DNA of 64,000 nt from Actinomadura latina NBRC 106108 (lineage in GTDB: Bacteria; Actinomycetota; Actinomycetes; Streptosporangiales; Streptosporangiaceae), in the NCBI RefSeq assembly GCF_001552195.1, contig NZ_BCQS01000006.1, forward strand, positions 124,001 through 188,000, written 5' to 3'. Each line of letters opens with the position of its first letter. The stretch's first letter is position 1. The position numbers and the translations under genes were made by a program. The notes beneath the pieces are model-generated. The model did not search any database and was not told where the DNA came from. It saw nothing but the letters and a program-made list of their open reading frames with translations. Of this stretch, positions 52,339 to 60,401 are shown one piece after another.

Positions 52339-53562
52339 GTGATGATCATGCAGCGTACAGTGACCCGGGTCCGGCGGCCGGGTGTCGCGGCCCTCGCCGC
52401 CGGTGCCGCGCTCGTGGCCGTCCCGGGCGTCGCCCAAGCGGCCCCCGCAACGACGGTGACGGCGAAGGCCCCGGCGGACCTGAACCCCCGCGACTTCGTC
52501 CTGCGCCGCGGCGCCGACCGGAGCACGCCGCTCCGCGCGCTGGACGGCAGGCTCCGCACGAGCAGCGTCAACGCCCTGCTCCGCTCGTCCGGCCAGGCCA
52601 AGATGGGCCGCGGCTGTGCCGGGCGCGCCGGTGTGCCCGCCCACTCGCTCGTGTACTGCTTCGACAGGACCGACTCCGCCACCCGGAGCTGGGTGCCACA
52701 GGGCGTCACGACCGTCTCGGACGCGGTGGCCGGCGGGCGGTGGGAGGGCGGCGGCAGGCCGATCCTCGTGTCGTGGCATGACAGCGGGAAGGTCAGGCTG
52801 ACGTTCGTCAACCCCGACCGGCGCACGTACCGGCACGTCCTCCTCGTCGCACCGGTGATGCAGGGCCGGAACGCCACCTACACCGACATCGGCATCCACG
52901 CCGGCGGCATCGCCTGGTACGGCGACAAGCTCTACGTCGCCGATACCCGGCACGGGGTGCGCGAGTTCGACATGCGCCACATCTACGACCTCGCCAAGAG
53001 CAAGCGGGGCTCGACCCACCACGCCGGTTGGGTCGGCCTCCACCACGGCAAGTACTACGGCCACGGCCTCCGCTACGTGATGCCGCAGACGAGCAGCTGG
53101 GAGTTCGCCCACGGCAAGGTCCGCGGCAAGTGCCGCGGCACCGGCCCGCTGCGCATGTCCTGGCTCTCCATCGACCGCACCACCCGGCCGCACGTCCTCA
53201 CCGCGGGCGAGTACTGCCGCCCGAACTGGCCGCAGGGACGCGTGGTGACCTGGCGGCTCGGGGCGCTGGCCGGCGGCGGCCCCGTCCGCCCCAGCTGGGG
53301 CGCCGAACTCCCGGCCGACAAGATCCAGGGCGGGGTCCGGACCCACGGCCGCTGGTGGTTCACCCAGAGCCACGGCCACAAGCGCGGCCGCCTCCTCACG
53401 ACCTACCCCACCTCACGAGGCTGGGCCAAGGTGAAGCACCGGACGATCTCCTACGGCCCGGAAGACCTTGCCTGCTACCGAAGCCGGCACCGAATCTGGA
53501 CGGTCGCCGAACACGCCGGCCGGCGAGCCCTGTGGTCCTTCCGGGCGAACTCCTGCTCCTGA
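52339..53562 (+). CDS. Secreted protein of unknown function, beta-propeller-like
   Basis: A 407-residue secreted protein. The signal sequence ends near GVAQAAPA. The mature protein has repeated beta-strand blocks (GGIAWYGDKLYVADTRHGVR, HVLLVAPVMQ, RVVTWRLGAL) suggesting a beta-propeller. It is rich in Trp, His and Arg, and Cys residues are paired (for example CAGRAGVPAHSLVYC and CRPNW). Similar proteins occur in Streptomyces as uncharacterised secreted proteins. The start could be GTG 52339, ATG 52342 or ATG 52348. It is flanked by terminators and so is monocistronic. I do not know the substrate. Confidence 0.78.
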   Translation: MMIMQRTVTRVRRPGVAALAAGAALVAVPGVAQAAPATTVTAKAPADLNPRDFVLRRGADRSTPLRALDGRLRTSSVNALLRSSGQAKMGRGCAGRAGVPAHSLVYCFDRTDSATRSWVPQGVTTVSDAVAGGRWEGGGRPILVSWHDSGKVRLTFVNPDRRTYRHVLLVAPVMQGRNATYTDIGIHAGGIAWYGDKLYVADTRHGVREFDMRHIYDLAKSKRGSTHHAGWVGLHHGKYYGHGLRYVMPQTSSWEFAHGKVRGKCRGTGPLRMSWLSIDRTTRPHVLTAGEYCRPNWPQGRVVTWRLGALAGGGPVRPSWGAELPADKIQGGVRTHGRWWFTQSHGHKRGRLLTTYPTSRGWAKVKHRTISYGPEDLACYRSRHRIWTVAEHAGRRALWSFRANSCS

Positions 53563-53574
53563 CAGACACCACCC

Positions 53575-53609
53575 GAAGGGCCGGCCCAGACACCCCGTGC
53601 CGGCCCTTC
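53575..53609 (+). terminator. Terminator after the secreted propeller gene
   Basis: GAAGGGCCGGC (53575-53585) pairs perfectly with GCCGGCCCTTC (53599-53609), right after the stop codon. Confidence 0.85.
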
Positions 53610-53710
53610 ACCCCGTCCGCGCGAACTGTGGTCGGCCAGCACGTACACGGCCGACGGCATCGGCGTTGTCCCCTTTGTGGGATCGGTCGATACAAGTCAG
53701 GGCGTGAAAG

Positions 53711-53731
53711 AGGGCGGCGCGTGGCCGCCCT
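53711..53731 (-). terminator. Hairpin after the TetR gene
   Basis: AGGGCGGC (53711-53718) pairs with GCCGCCCT (53724-53731) around GCGTG, four bases beyond the TetR stop on the minus strand. Confidence 0.65.
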
Positions 53732-53734
53732 TGC

Positions 53735-54310
53735 TCAGAGGGAGTGCATGGCCGTGTCGGCGATGCTCCGGAGGGTCGCGCGGTCGGCGCCGCCGCGGGC
53801 GGCGACCTGGATGCCGCTGACCGTCGAGATCACGAAGTGCGCCAGGGCCTCCGCGTCCTTGCGCGCGTCGAGCTCGCCCACGCGTATCCCGTCCTCGATG
53901 GCTGCCTTCAGGACCGCGAACCGCTGCCGCCGGTGCCGTTCGAGCCGCTCCGCGATGTCCGGATCCTGCGGGCCGAACTCAACGGTCGCGTTCACGACGA
54001 GGCATCCGGCCGGGTCGTCGTCGTCCGGTGTGGCGGCCCGCTCCAGGACGGTCCGCAGCCGCTCCCGCACCGGCTTCCCGCCGTCCTCCATCAGTTGGAC
54101 GAGCCGGGCGGTCCTGTCGTCCATGTAGTGGGTGAGTGCCTTGACGAACAGTTCGCGCTTACTCGCGAACGTGTTGTAGATGCTGCTGCGTCCGAGCCCG
54201 GTCGCCTCGCACAGTTCCTGCGTGGACGTCGCCTCATATCCGTCGGCCCAGAACGCCCGCATGGCCGCCTCGACCGCCCGCCCCTCGTCGAACTTCCTGG
54301 GCCGCCCCAT
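53735..54310 (-). CDS. TetR family transcription repressor
   Basis: A 191-residue TetR-type regulator. The N-terminal HTH (residues 10-55) shows AMRAFWADGYEATSTQELCE, then GLGRSSIYNTFASKRELF, a near-canonical TetR motif. The C-terminal helical domain (about 75-190) would bind an effector. It lies 42 bp after the stop of the 1695-residue caspase fusion gene, on the same strand, so it could be part of that operon or an independent gene; no other target gene is adjacent. AT-rich sequence with TAACACGTTA (54321-54330) just upstream is a possible operator. Confidence 0.93.
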   Translation of the reverse strand: MGRPRKFDEGRAVEAAMRAFWADGYEATSTQELCEATGLGRSSIYNTFASKRELFVKALTHYMDDRTARLVQLMEDGGKPVRERLRTVLERAATPDDDDPAGCLVVNATVEFGPQDPDIAERLERHRRQRFAVLKAAIEDGIRVGELDARKDAEALAHFVISTVSGIQVAARGGADRATLRSIADTAMHSL

Positions 54311-54352
54311 ACCCGCACGCTAACACGTTATGTACCGGCTGATCCAATATGG

Positions 54353-57300
54353 TCAGAACGCCGCGGCGACCTGGATGAGCCGGCTCTCGTAGCCCTGGGT
54401 GAGCACGCCGCGCCCCGGGACGCGGTCGGCCGGCGTCGGCCCGCCCATCAGCAGGACGGCGCACGCCAGTGGGTCGAGGTATCCGAACAGCGGATCCCGT
54501 CCGTCGCCGGTGCGGGCGAGGACGATGTGGAACCGCCGTTCGCTCAGATACGGGCGAAGCGGCTGGAACAGATCGCGGTCCAGCAGATCCTGGTCGTCCA
54601 CGATCAGGTGAATCTCGTCTTCGGGTGACCTCTCCAGGTGGCCGAGGAGCCTGCCGATCAGAGATCTGACCTGCATCGACGTGGCGGCGTAGGTTCCGGA
54701 CGACACGCGGGGCGGGCCCGGACGGCGGAAGTCCGTGTCGTTCAGCCCGCCGGCCGGGTCGACGACGTAGAGCGCCTCCTCACCGGTGCTGAGGGCGTCG
54801 AAGACCAGATGCAGCACGTTGGTCCTGCCGGAGCCCGGATTCCCGGCCACGACGAAATGCGGCCGCTCCCTGAAGTCCAGGATGGCCGGCTCTTGAGTCC
54901 CGTATTCGACGCCGATGGGAATGCGGCCCTGCGACGCCATCGCGAGGCGGCTGCGCGGAAGGTGCGCCGGCAGCGGCGGCGCGGGGTCGCCCCACTCCGC
55001 CGGCGCGATGATGCGGAACCGGTCGGCGACCTCGGGGTGCAGCATGCTGAGCAGGGTTCGCATGGCGGGCTCCTCCCCGCACATGATGATCACCGGATCG
55101 TCGTGCTCCCCGGCCATCCGGGCGATCTCGTCGGCCGCCGCCGACCCGATCGGGCCGCCCTCGGCGGTCACCAGGTCGTCCGCATCTTGGAGGACCAGCA
55201 CGCCGCCTGTGGACTCCAGGAAGAACACGGGGATCGGAGTGGCCCTGCCGCCCATGTCCGGACCCACCAGCCAGCGCCAGGACGTCGCCATCGCCCTTCC
55301 GTGCCGCGACTCACCGCGTTCGGCGAGCCGTAGGCCGTACCACCCGGCCGCAGCCAGCATCTCCGGCCCGTAGCGGCCGCAGAACACCAGATGGCGACTA
55401 CCGCGGTCGTCCGCTCTCTCCGTGCGCAATTCCGCTTCGAGCAGTGCTTTGACCGGTTCGCTGAGCCCCTTGGCGGCAGGAGCGTCCCCCTCGTGGGCGC
55501 GGTTGCGGAACAGCCTCCTGCGGGCGCTGCTGGAGGAGCCGTAGTTCGCCGCCCCGGGCGGGTGGCCCTTGGAGACGAGCCGCTGCTGCACGGCGACATG
55601 GAGCGTCCTCATGTCGAGGCCGGCGGGCGCGCCTTCGAGCCCCTCTTCGAGCAGAGCGACCAGCTCGCCGGTGAACGACGTGTGGGCCGCGTCTGGAGTG
55701 GCGAGCGCATGCCCGCCCCGGGACGCCGATGTCATCAAGAAGGTGTCACTGCCGGCGGATGTCCGCTGGATCCCGTCATCCGCCGCGAGGCCACTGAAGC
55801 TGCAGTCAAGGATCACGACCTTGCTTTTCGGCCCGTCAGGGATGTCGATCGCGCGTCGCAGCCAGGTGTACGGGAGCGCGGTGTGCATCTCGCCGGGCCG
55901 GGACGTGGGAAGGGCGAGGGAGAGCGTGCCGTCCGCCTCGTCCCGCAAGCCGTGCCCTGCGTAGTAGACGAGCAGCGCGTCCTCCGCCTCACGGGCGACG
56001 CGGTCGACCGCGTCCACGATCTGCGTCAGGCTCCATGGCTCTGCCAAGACGACGCAGTTGCGCTCCGGCAGGCCCCACACCCGCGGGTCGCACAGGACCC
56101 GCTTCAGCCCCTCCAGGTTGTTCAGGACGCCGGGCAGGTAAGGCAGCGAGGTATATGCGGACACGCCGATCAGTACCGCGCGGGACCGCATGGGATCGGC
56201 CAGGGCCGGCTCCGCGTCGGCAGCGACCGCGTCGGCGGGGAGGGGGGTCGCCCGCCAGTGGTCGCGCGTCCGCCGGACGAAGCTCTCGACCACGGGTGCG
56301 GGGGGCTCCTCCGCCACCGTGAACCGGTGCGGGGAGCCGCCGCCGGCGAGGAGGTAGTAGGCCGTGCGTTCGTCGGGGAAGGCGAGGCCACCCTGCCCGA
56401 AAACGCGTTGAAGTTCGGCGGCCGGACGCGGGCCGGCGGCGATGCGCCAGCCGAGGAGGGGGAGGAAGCGGTCCCAGATCGTGGTGTTCTCGACTGTCGT
56501 CGACGTGAGCAGCAGTTGCACGCCGAGGGATCTCCCGCGTTGCGCCAGCGAGAGGAGCGCCTCGCCGACCTGGGGCCTGCTCATGGGAAGCGTCAGCGAC
56601 ATGTCGGCCACCACGAGAAGGCGCGGTGGCGTTTCCGGCCAGTGGTCTTCGCCGGAATCGGAGGGGGGCGGCTCCGGGAAGCCGCGCGGTGACGCGGTGG
56701 TCCGGGCGTCCAGTTCGCGCGACAGGTAATCGAGGAAGCGCTGGAGCTTCTCCGGATGCCCGAGCAACTCGTCCGCGGAGTAGCGGACGTGCGGCAGGTC
56801 GAGTGGTTCGCCGAGGGGGTGCTCGCCCAGGCCGGCGAAGGCGAAGGCGAGGTTCGCGGGGGAGTGGCCGGCGGCCAGGGCCAGGGTGATGGCGCGGACG
56901 ATGCGCTGCCGGGATTCGGGACTGCCGACGATCAGGCCGTGCGGGATGCCCGACGAGGGCTCGAGCGGGTAGAGGGTGAGGGCGTTGCCCTCGGTGTCGT
57001 AGCCGATGGCGGGATTTCTCGGCTGGGAGGCGGGGAGCGCCCACGTCTCCTCGAACATGCCGCTGGGGCCGCCGCCGTTCAGCCTGAGCACGTCGAATGC
57101 GGGCACGCTCGGGGGAGCGGGGGTGCCGAGCCGGTATGCCTGCGGACCTCGGCGGCGCATCTGTTCGACGATGGGGGCGCTCTGCTCTGCCGAAAGGCGT
57201 GCGGGCAGGAAACTCGGGTGGGCCTGCCGTGCGAGGACATGGAGGAAGGCGAGGTCGCCGCCGTGCCCGCTGGGCCCCATGTTCCAGCCGGCCAGATGGG

Positions 57301-59440
57301 TGAGATGCAGCGGTGGGAGAAGGTCGTCCGGGGTGCAGATGATGAATGTGATGCCCTGAGCCGACCCCGTGCCGTAGAGCCGGGCGAGGGGATCCGTCAG
57401 ATCGAACTGCGGGTCCAGCAGGGGGTGGGCGTCGTCGATGATCACTAGGAGGGCGGGCAGCGGATCGAGGGCTCGGCCCTCGGCGATGGCGGCCTGGTAC
57501 TCGTCCCACGTGTCCACGCCGGCGGAGCGCAGGATGGACTTGCGGCGTCTCTGCTCGGCTTCGAGGATCCGCGGAACGTCGCTCGCCGGAGGTGGGTCCG
57601 CAGGGTCGTCGTGGACGTCGGCGGCGACATGGGGGAGGTTTCTCAGATCGCCGAGAGACCGTCCCCTCGTGGAGAAGCCGACAAAGGCGAAGTTGACGAC
57701 GTTCGGTGAATGCGTCAGGGCCAGGCTCCACACGATCGCCCGGATCAGCCACCTGCGCGCGGCTCTCGGGGCGCGGATCAGTCCGTGCGGGAGGTCGGGG
57801 TGGCCGTTGAGGATGTCCAGCGCCACCGGCTCCTCGCCGTCCGCACCGATCACCGTTGGCCGTGGAGCACGGTCCCAGCCGTCGCCGAGGAGTTCGTCCA
57901 CCGGCAGGCCCAGCAGGTCGAGCAGGTCGGGAGCTCCTGAAAAGTCCGTGGAGGGGGCCGGGGCGAGGTGGGTGCGGGTCCGGGGGGTGACGAGGGCGAA
58001 GTGGTCGGTGTCGGCGGTCAGCGTGACCGGGCCGCCGTCGCGGGGGAGGAGGGCGCGGAAGGTCTCGGCGGTGGTGCCTGCGCGGCGTTCGATCTCGGCG
58101 GAGACCGCTTCCAGGACGTGGCGGGTGTGCAGGGCGTCGGGGCGCGGGAGGGTGTCGAGGAGGGCCTCGCGGGCGCCCGGGACGAACTCGTAGCGGACGT
58201 CGCCGACCGGGCGGAGCAGGCCGCTCAGCAGGACCTCCGCGAGCTGGCCGGGCCCTGAGCCGCCGAGGATGCGGTGCTGGATGAGGCGCATCACCGGCAG
58301 CGACGGGACGGAGACGGCGACGTGGGCGGCGAGTTCGGCGGCGTCCGGGGAGGCCGTCGAGAGGAAGCGGCGGACGCGTTCGGTGACGGGCAGTTCGCGT
58401 TCGCGGTGTACCGGGGCCGGTCCGGGGGCGCGGAGCGGGAGGGCGGCGACGGCGGCGGGCTGCGGGGCCGCGCCGGAGACCAGGCGGGCCCAGGCGGCGA
58501 ACCAGCGGGGCGTCGGCTCCAGGACCGGGACGGGTACTCCGGGCGGCACGGCGCCGTCGAAGGGAGTGAAGCGCAGGTCGGTGTTCGGGGCGGCGGGGCG
58601 GGGCAGGACGGCGAGGCCGGGCGCGGTCGGTGCGGCGGTGCGGCGCCAGAGGCGTTCGGCGAGGGGCTGCAGGATCGCGGTCGGCCCGGCCTGCGCCCAG
58701 TGGCGGACGGCGCGCCTGGCGTGCCCGTTCCACCAGTGCGGGCCGGAGCAGTCGCTCAGGACGAGCACCGCTCGGCGGCCTGATGCGTCCAGCAGTGTGC
58801 GCGGGTCCTGGGACGGGGCGCCGGGCGTCGATGCGATGCGGCCCGCCTCGTCCAGGTAGGTGATGTGGACGTCCTGGAAGGCGCCCTGGCGGATCAGCAT
58901 CTCCGTGAGCTCGCGGGCGAGGGGACGCCAGAGGCGCATGGTCGGCCCCGTGTCCACGACCAGGGCGAGGGTGAGCCACCGTTCGGGTGACGGGACGAGC
59001 ACGGGTGTCCACAGGCGGGTGTCGGCGATGCGCGCGGCGGTCGCCTCCTCGTCCAGTTCGCGGCGATGGCGGGACGGGATGCGGCGCTTGAGCGGCCGGA
59101 GCGCGCGTTGCAGGCCGAGGGGGTCCGCCAGCATCGGCGCCGTGGGGACGAGCACCTCCGCCGCCTCGCCGCCCGGTTCGGCGCCGGGCGCCGGACGCGG
59201 GTGGATGCCGGTGCGCGGCTCCGGCGCGTGCGGTGGCGGCGCGGCCGGGGTGGCCGGGGTGGCCGGTGTCGGCGGCTGCCGGATCTCCGGGGCGGGAGCG
59301 ACCGGCGGTGGCGGCGCGGGAGACGGACGCTCCTCGGCCGGGGTGATGTGGCAGGCGAGCCACAGCATCTCGCTCAGTTCCCGGGCGTCCGGTGGTGGGC
59401 CGATCGCCGACAGGGCCTCCCGGAGCCGGTCAATCGTCAT
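54353..59440 (-). CDS. Giant fusion: vWA-like domain, EccC-like FtsK ATPase modules and caspase-like protease
   Basis: A 1695-residue protein. In order: a Pro-rich tail (40-95); a vWA-like domain of the SAV_2336 type (about 150-300, LALVVDTGPTM); a helical region (350-480); two degenerate FtsK/EccC-type modules (about 535-790 and 810-1045), recognised from HSPNVVNFAFVGF and HSPANLAFAFAGL; a caspase-like domain (1085-1310) with His1163 (YYAGHG) and Cys1213 (ILDCSFSG); a small helical/CbxX-like segment (1340-1480); and a third EccC-type module (1490-1695) with P-loop-like GNPGSGRT (1533-1540, Arg for Lys) and VDD (1614-1616). The order suggests a sensor/ATPase that activates an internal protease. 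The start overlaps the MoxR stop by 11 bp, so the cassette is co-translated. Confidence 0.88.
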   Translation of the reverse strand: MTIDRLREALSAIGPPPDARELSEMLWLACHITPAEERPSPAPPPPVAPAPEIRQPPTPATPATPAAPPPHAPEPRTGIHPRPAPGAEPGGEAAEVLVPTAPMLADPLGLQRALRPLKRRIPSRHRRELDEEATAARIADTRLWTPVLVPSPERWLTLALVVDTGPTMRLWRPLARELTEMLIRQGAFQDVHITYLDEAGRIASTPGAPSQDPRTLLDASGRRAVLVLSDCSGPHWWNGHARRAVRHWAQAGPTAILQPLAERLWRRTAAPTAPGLAVLPRPAAPNTDLRFTPFDGAVPPGVPVPVLEPTPRWFAAWARLVSGAAPQPAAVAALPLRAPGPAPVHRERELPVTERVRRFLSTASPDAAELAAHVAVSVPSLPVMRLIQHRILGGSGPGQLAEVLLSGLLRPVGDVRYEFVPGAREALLDTLPRPDALHTRHVLEAVSAEIERRAGTTAETFRALLPRDGGPVTLTADTDHFALVTPRTRTHLAPAPSTDFSGAPDLLDLLGLPVDELLGDGWDRAPRPTVIGADGEEPVALDILNGHPDLPHGLIRAPRAARRWLIRAIVWSLALTHSPNVVNFAFVGFSTRGRSLGDLRNLPHVAADVHDDPADPPPASDVPRILEAEQRRRKSILRSAGVDTWDEYQAAIAEGRALDPLPALLVIIDDAHPLLDPQFDLTDPLARLYGTGSAQGITFIICTPDDLLPPLHLTHLAGWNMGPSGHGGDLAFLHVLARQAHPSFLPARLSAEQSAPIVEQMRRRGPQAYRLGTPAPPSVPAFDVLRLNGGGPSGMFEETWALPASQPRNPAIGYDTEGNALTLYPLEPSSGIPHGLIVGSPESRQRIVRAITLALAAGHSPANLAFAFAGLGEHPLGEPLDLPHVRYSADELLGHPEKLQRFLDYLSRELDARTTASPRGFPEPPPSDSGEDHWPETPPRLLVVADMSLTLPMSRPQVGEALLSLAQRGRSLGVQLLLTSTTVENTTIWDRFLPLLGWRIAAGPRPAAELQRVFGQGGLAFPDERTAYYLLAGGGSPHRFTVAEEPPAPVVESFVRRTRDHWRATPLPADAVAADAEPALADPMRSRAVLIGVSAYTSLPYLPGVLNNLEGLKRVLCDPRVWGLPERNCVVLAEPWSLTQIVDAVDRVAREAEDALLVYYAGHGLRDEADGTLSLALPTSRPGEMHTALPYTWLRRAIDIPDGPKSKVVILDCSFSGLAADDGIQRTSAGSDTFLMTSASRGGHALATPDAAHTSFTGELVALLEEGLEGAPAGLDMRTLHVAVQQRLVSKGHPPGAANYGSSSSARRRLFRNRAHEGDAPAAKGLSEPVKALLEAELRTERADDRGSRHLVFCGRYGPEMLAAAGWYGLRLAERGESRHGRAMATSWRWLVGPDMGGRATPIPVFFLESTGGVLVLQDADDLVTAEGGPIGSAAADEIARMAGEHDDPVIIMCGEEPAMRTLLSMLHPEVADRFRIIAPAEWGDPAPPLPAHLPRSRLAMASQGRIPIGVEYGTQEPAILDFRERPHFVVAGNPGSGRTNVLHLVFDALSTGEEALYVVDPAGGLNDTDFRRPGPPRVSSGTYAATSMQVRSLIGRLLGHLERSPEDEIHLIVDDQDLLDRDLFQPLRPYLSERRFHIVLARTGDGRDPLFGYLDPLACAVLLMGGPTPADRVPGRGVLTQGYESRLIQVAAAF

Positions 59441-60401
59441 CGATCGGGCCGGTCAGGTAGGGCATGATGCGGTCGGCCAGCGCGCGGCGGTCTTCGGTGG
59501 CGGCGTGGCGGCACAGGTAGACGGCGTTGAGGAGCTGGTCGGTCGCCAGCGTGCCGGACGTGGAGCGCTCGAAGAACCGGCGGACGAGGTCGTCGCTCTG
59601 GTCGGCCAGCGGCCCGAGGTGCTCGCGGACGATCGCGGAGAGTTCCGCCTCCTCCGAAGGCTGGCGCAGTTCCACGGTCACGCACCGGCGCAGGAACGCG
59701 GGCGGGAACTCGCGTTCGCCGTTGCTGGTCATCACGACCAGGGGGAAGGCGTTGCAGCGGACCGTCCCGGCGGTGACCGTGACGCGGGCGCCGGGCCCGT
59801 CGGCCGTCATCACCTCGGCGGTCGGCTCGGCCCGCCGCGTCAGTTCAGGCAGCTCGTACTCGCCCTTCTCGAAGATGGTGAGGAGGTCGTTGGGCAGGTC
59901 GATGTCGCTCTTGTCGATCTCGTCCACGAGCAGCACACGGGGGCGGCCGTAGGGGAGGAGCGCGGTGCCGAGGGGGCCGAGGCGGATGTAGCGGCCGATG
60001 TCCTCCTCGGCCGGCGCCTCCTCCCGTCCCGCCGCGTAGAGGCGTGTCAGCGGGTCGTACTGGTAGAGGCCGTCGCGCAGGGTGGTCCGGCTGGTGACGG
60101 GCCAGTGCAGGACGGGGCCGAGACCGAGTTCGTGGGCCACCGCGTAAGCGAGCGTGGACTTCCCAGTACCGGGCGGCCCCGTCACCAGCAGCGGGCGACG
60201 CAGATACAAGGCGGCGTTGACCTGCTGCACCGCGTCGTCCGACGGACGGTACGTGGTCGCCTGGTGCTCGTTCCCCGAGCCGCCGGACGGGGACGGCAGC
60301 ACGGGCTCGCCGCCGAATGCGCGCCAGGGCGGCGGTGGCGGCAGCCTGCCGATGCCGTCGTGCGGGGAACGGCTCCCGGTGTAGAGCAGCCAGTCCGGCA
60401 C
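59430..60401 (-). CDS. MoxR family AAA+ ATPase
   Basis: A 323-residue AAA+ protein. Walker A is GPPGTGKST (75-83), Walker B LLVDEIDKSD (about 155-164), and sensor-like MTSNGEREFPPAFLRRC follows. MoxR proteins act with vWA proteins to remodel or insert metal in targets. The N-terminal 45 residues are an extra Pro/Gly-rich tail. The gene lies one base from the end of the trypsin-VMAP gene and overlaps the vWA-caspase gene. The three components correspond to the vWA-MoxR-VMAP ternary systems described by Kaur, Burroughs and Aravind, and this is the ATPase. Confidence 0.92.
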   Translation of the reverse strand: MPDWLLYTGSRSPHDGIGRLPPPPPWRAFGGEPVLPSPSGGSGNEHQATTYRPSDDAVQQVNAALYLRRPLLVTGPPGTGKSTLAYAVAHELGLGPVLHWPVTSRTTLRDGLYQYDPLTRLYAAGREEAPAEEDIGRYIRLGPLGTALLPYGRPRVLLVDEIDKSDIDLPNDLLTIFEKGEYELPELTRRAEPTAEVMTADGPGARVTVTAGTVRCNAFPLVVMTSNGEREFPPAFLRRCVTVELRQPSEEAELSAIVREHLGPLADQSDDLVRRFFERSTSGTLATDQLLNAVYLCRHAATEDRRALADRIMPYLTGPIDDD

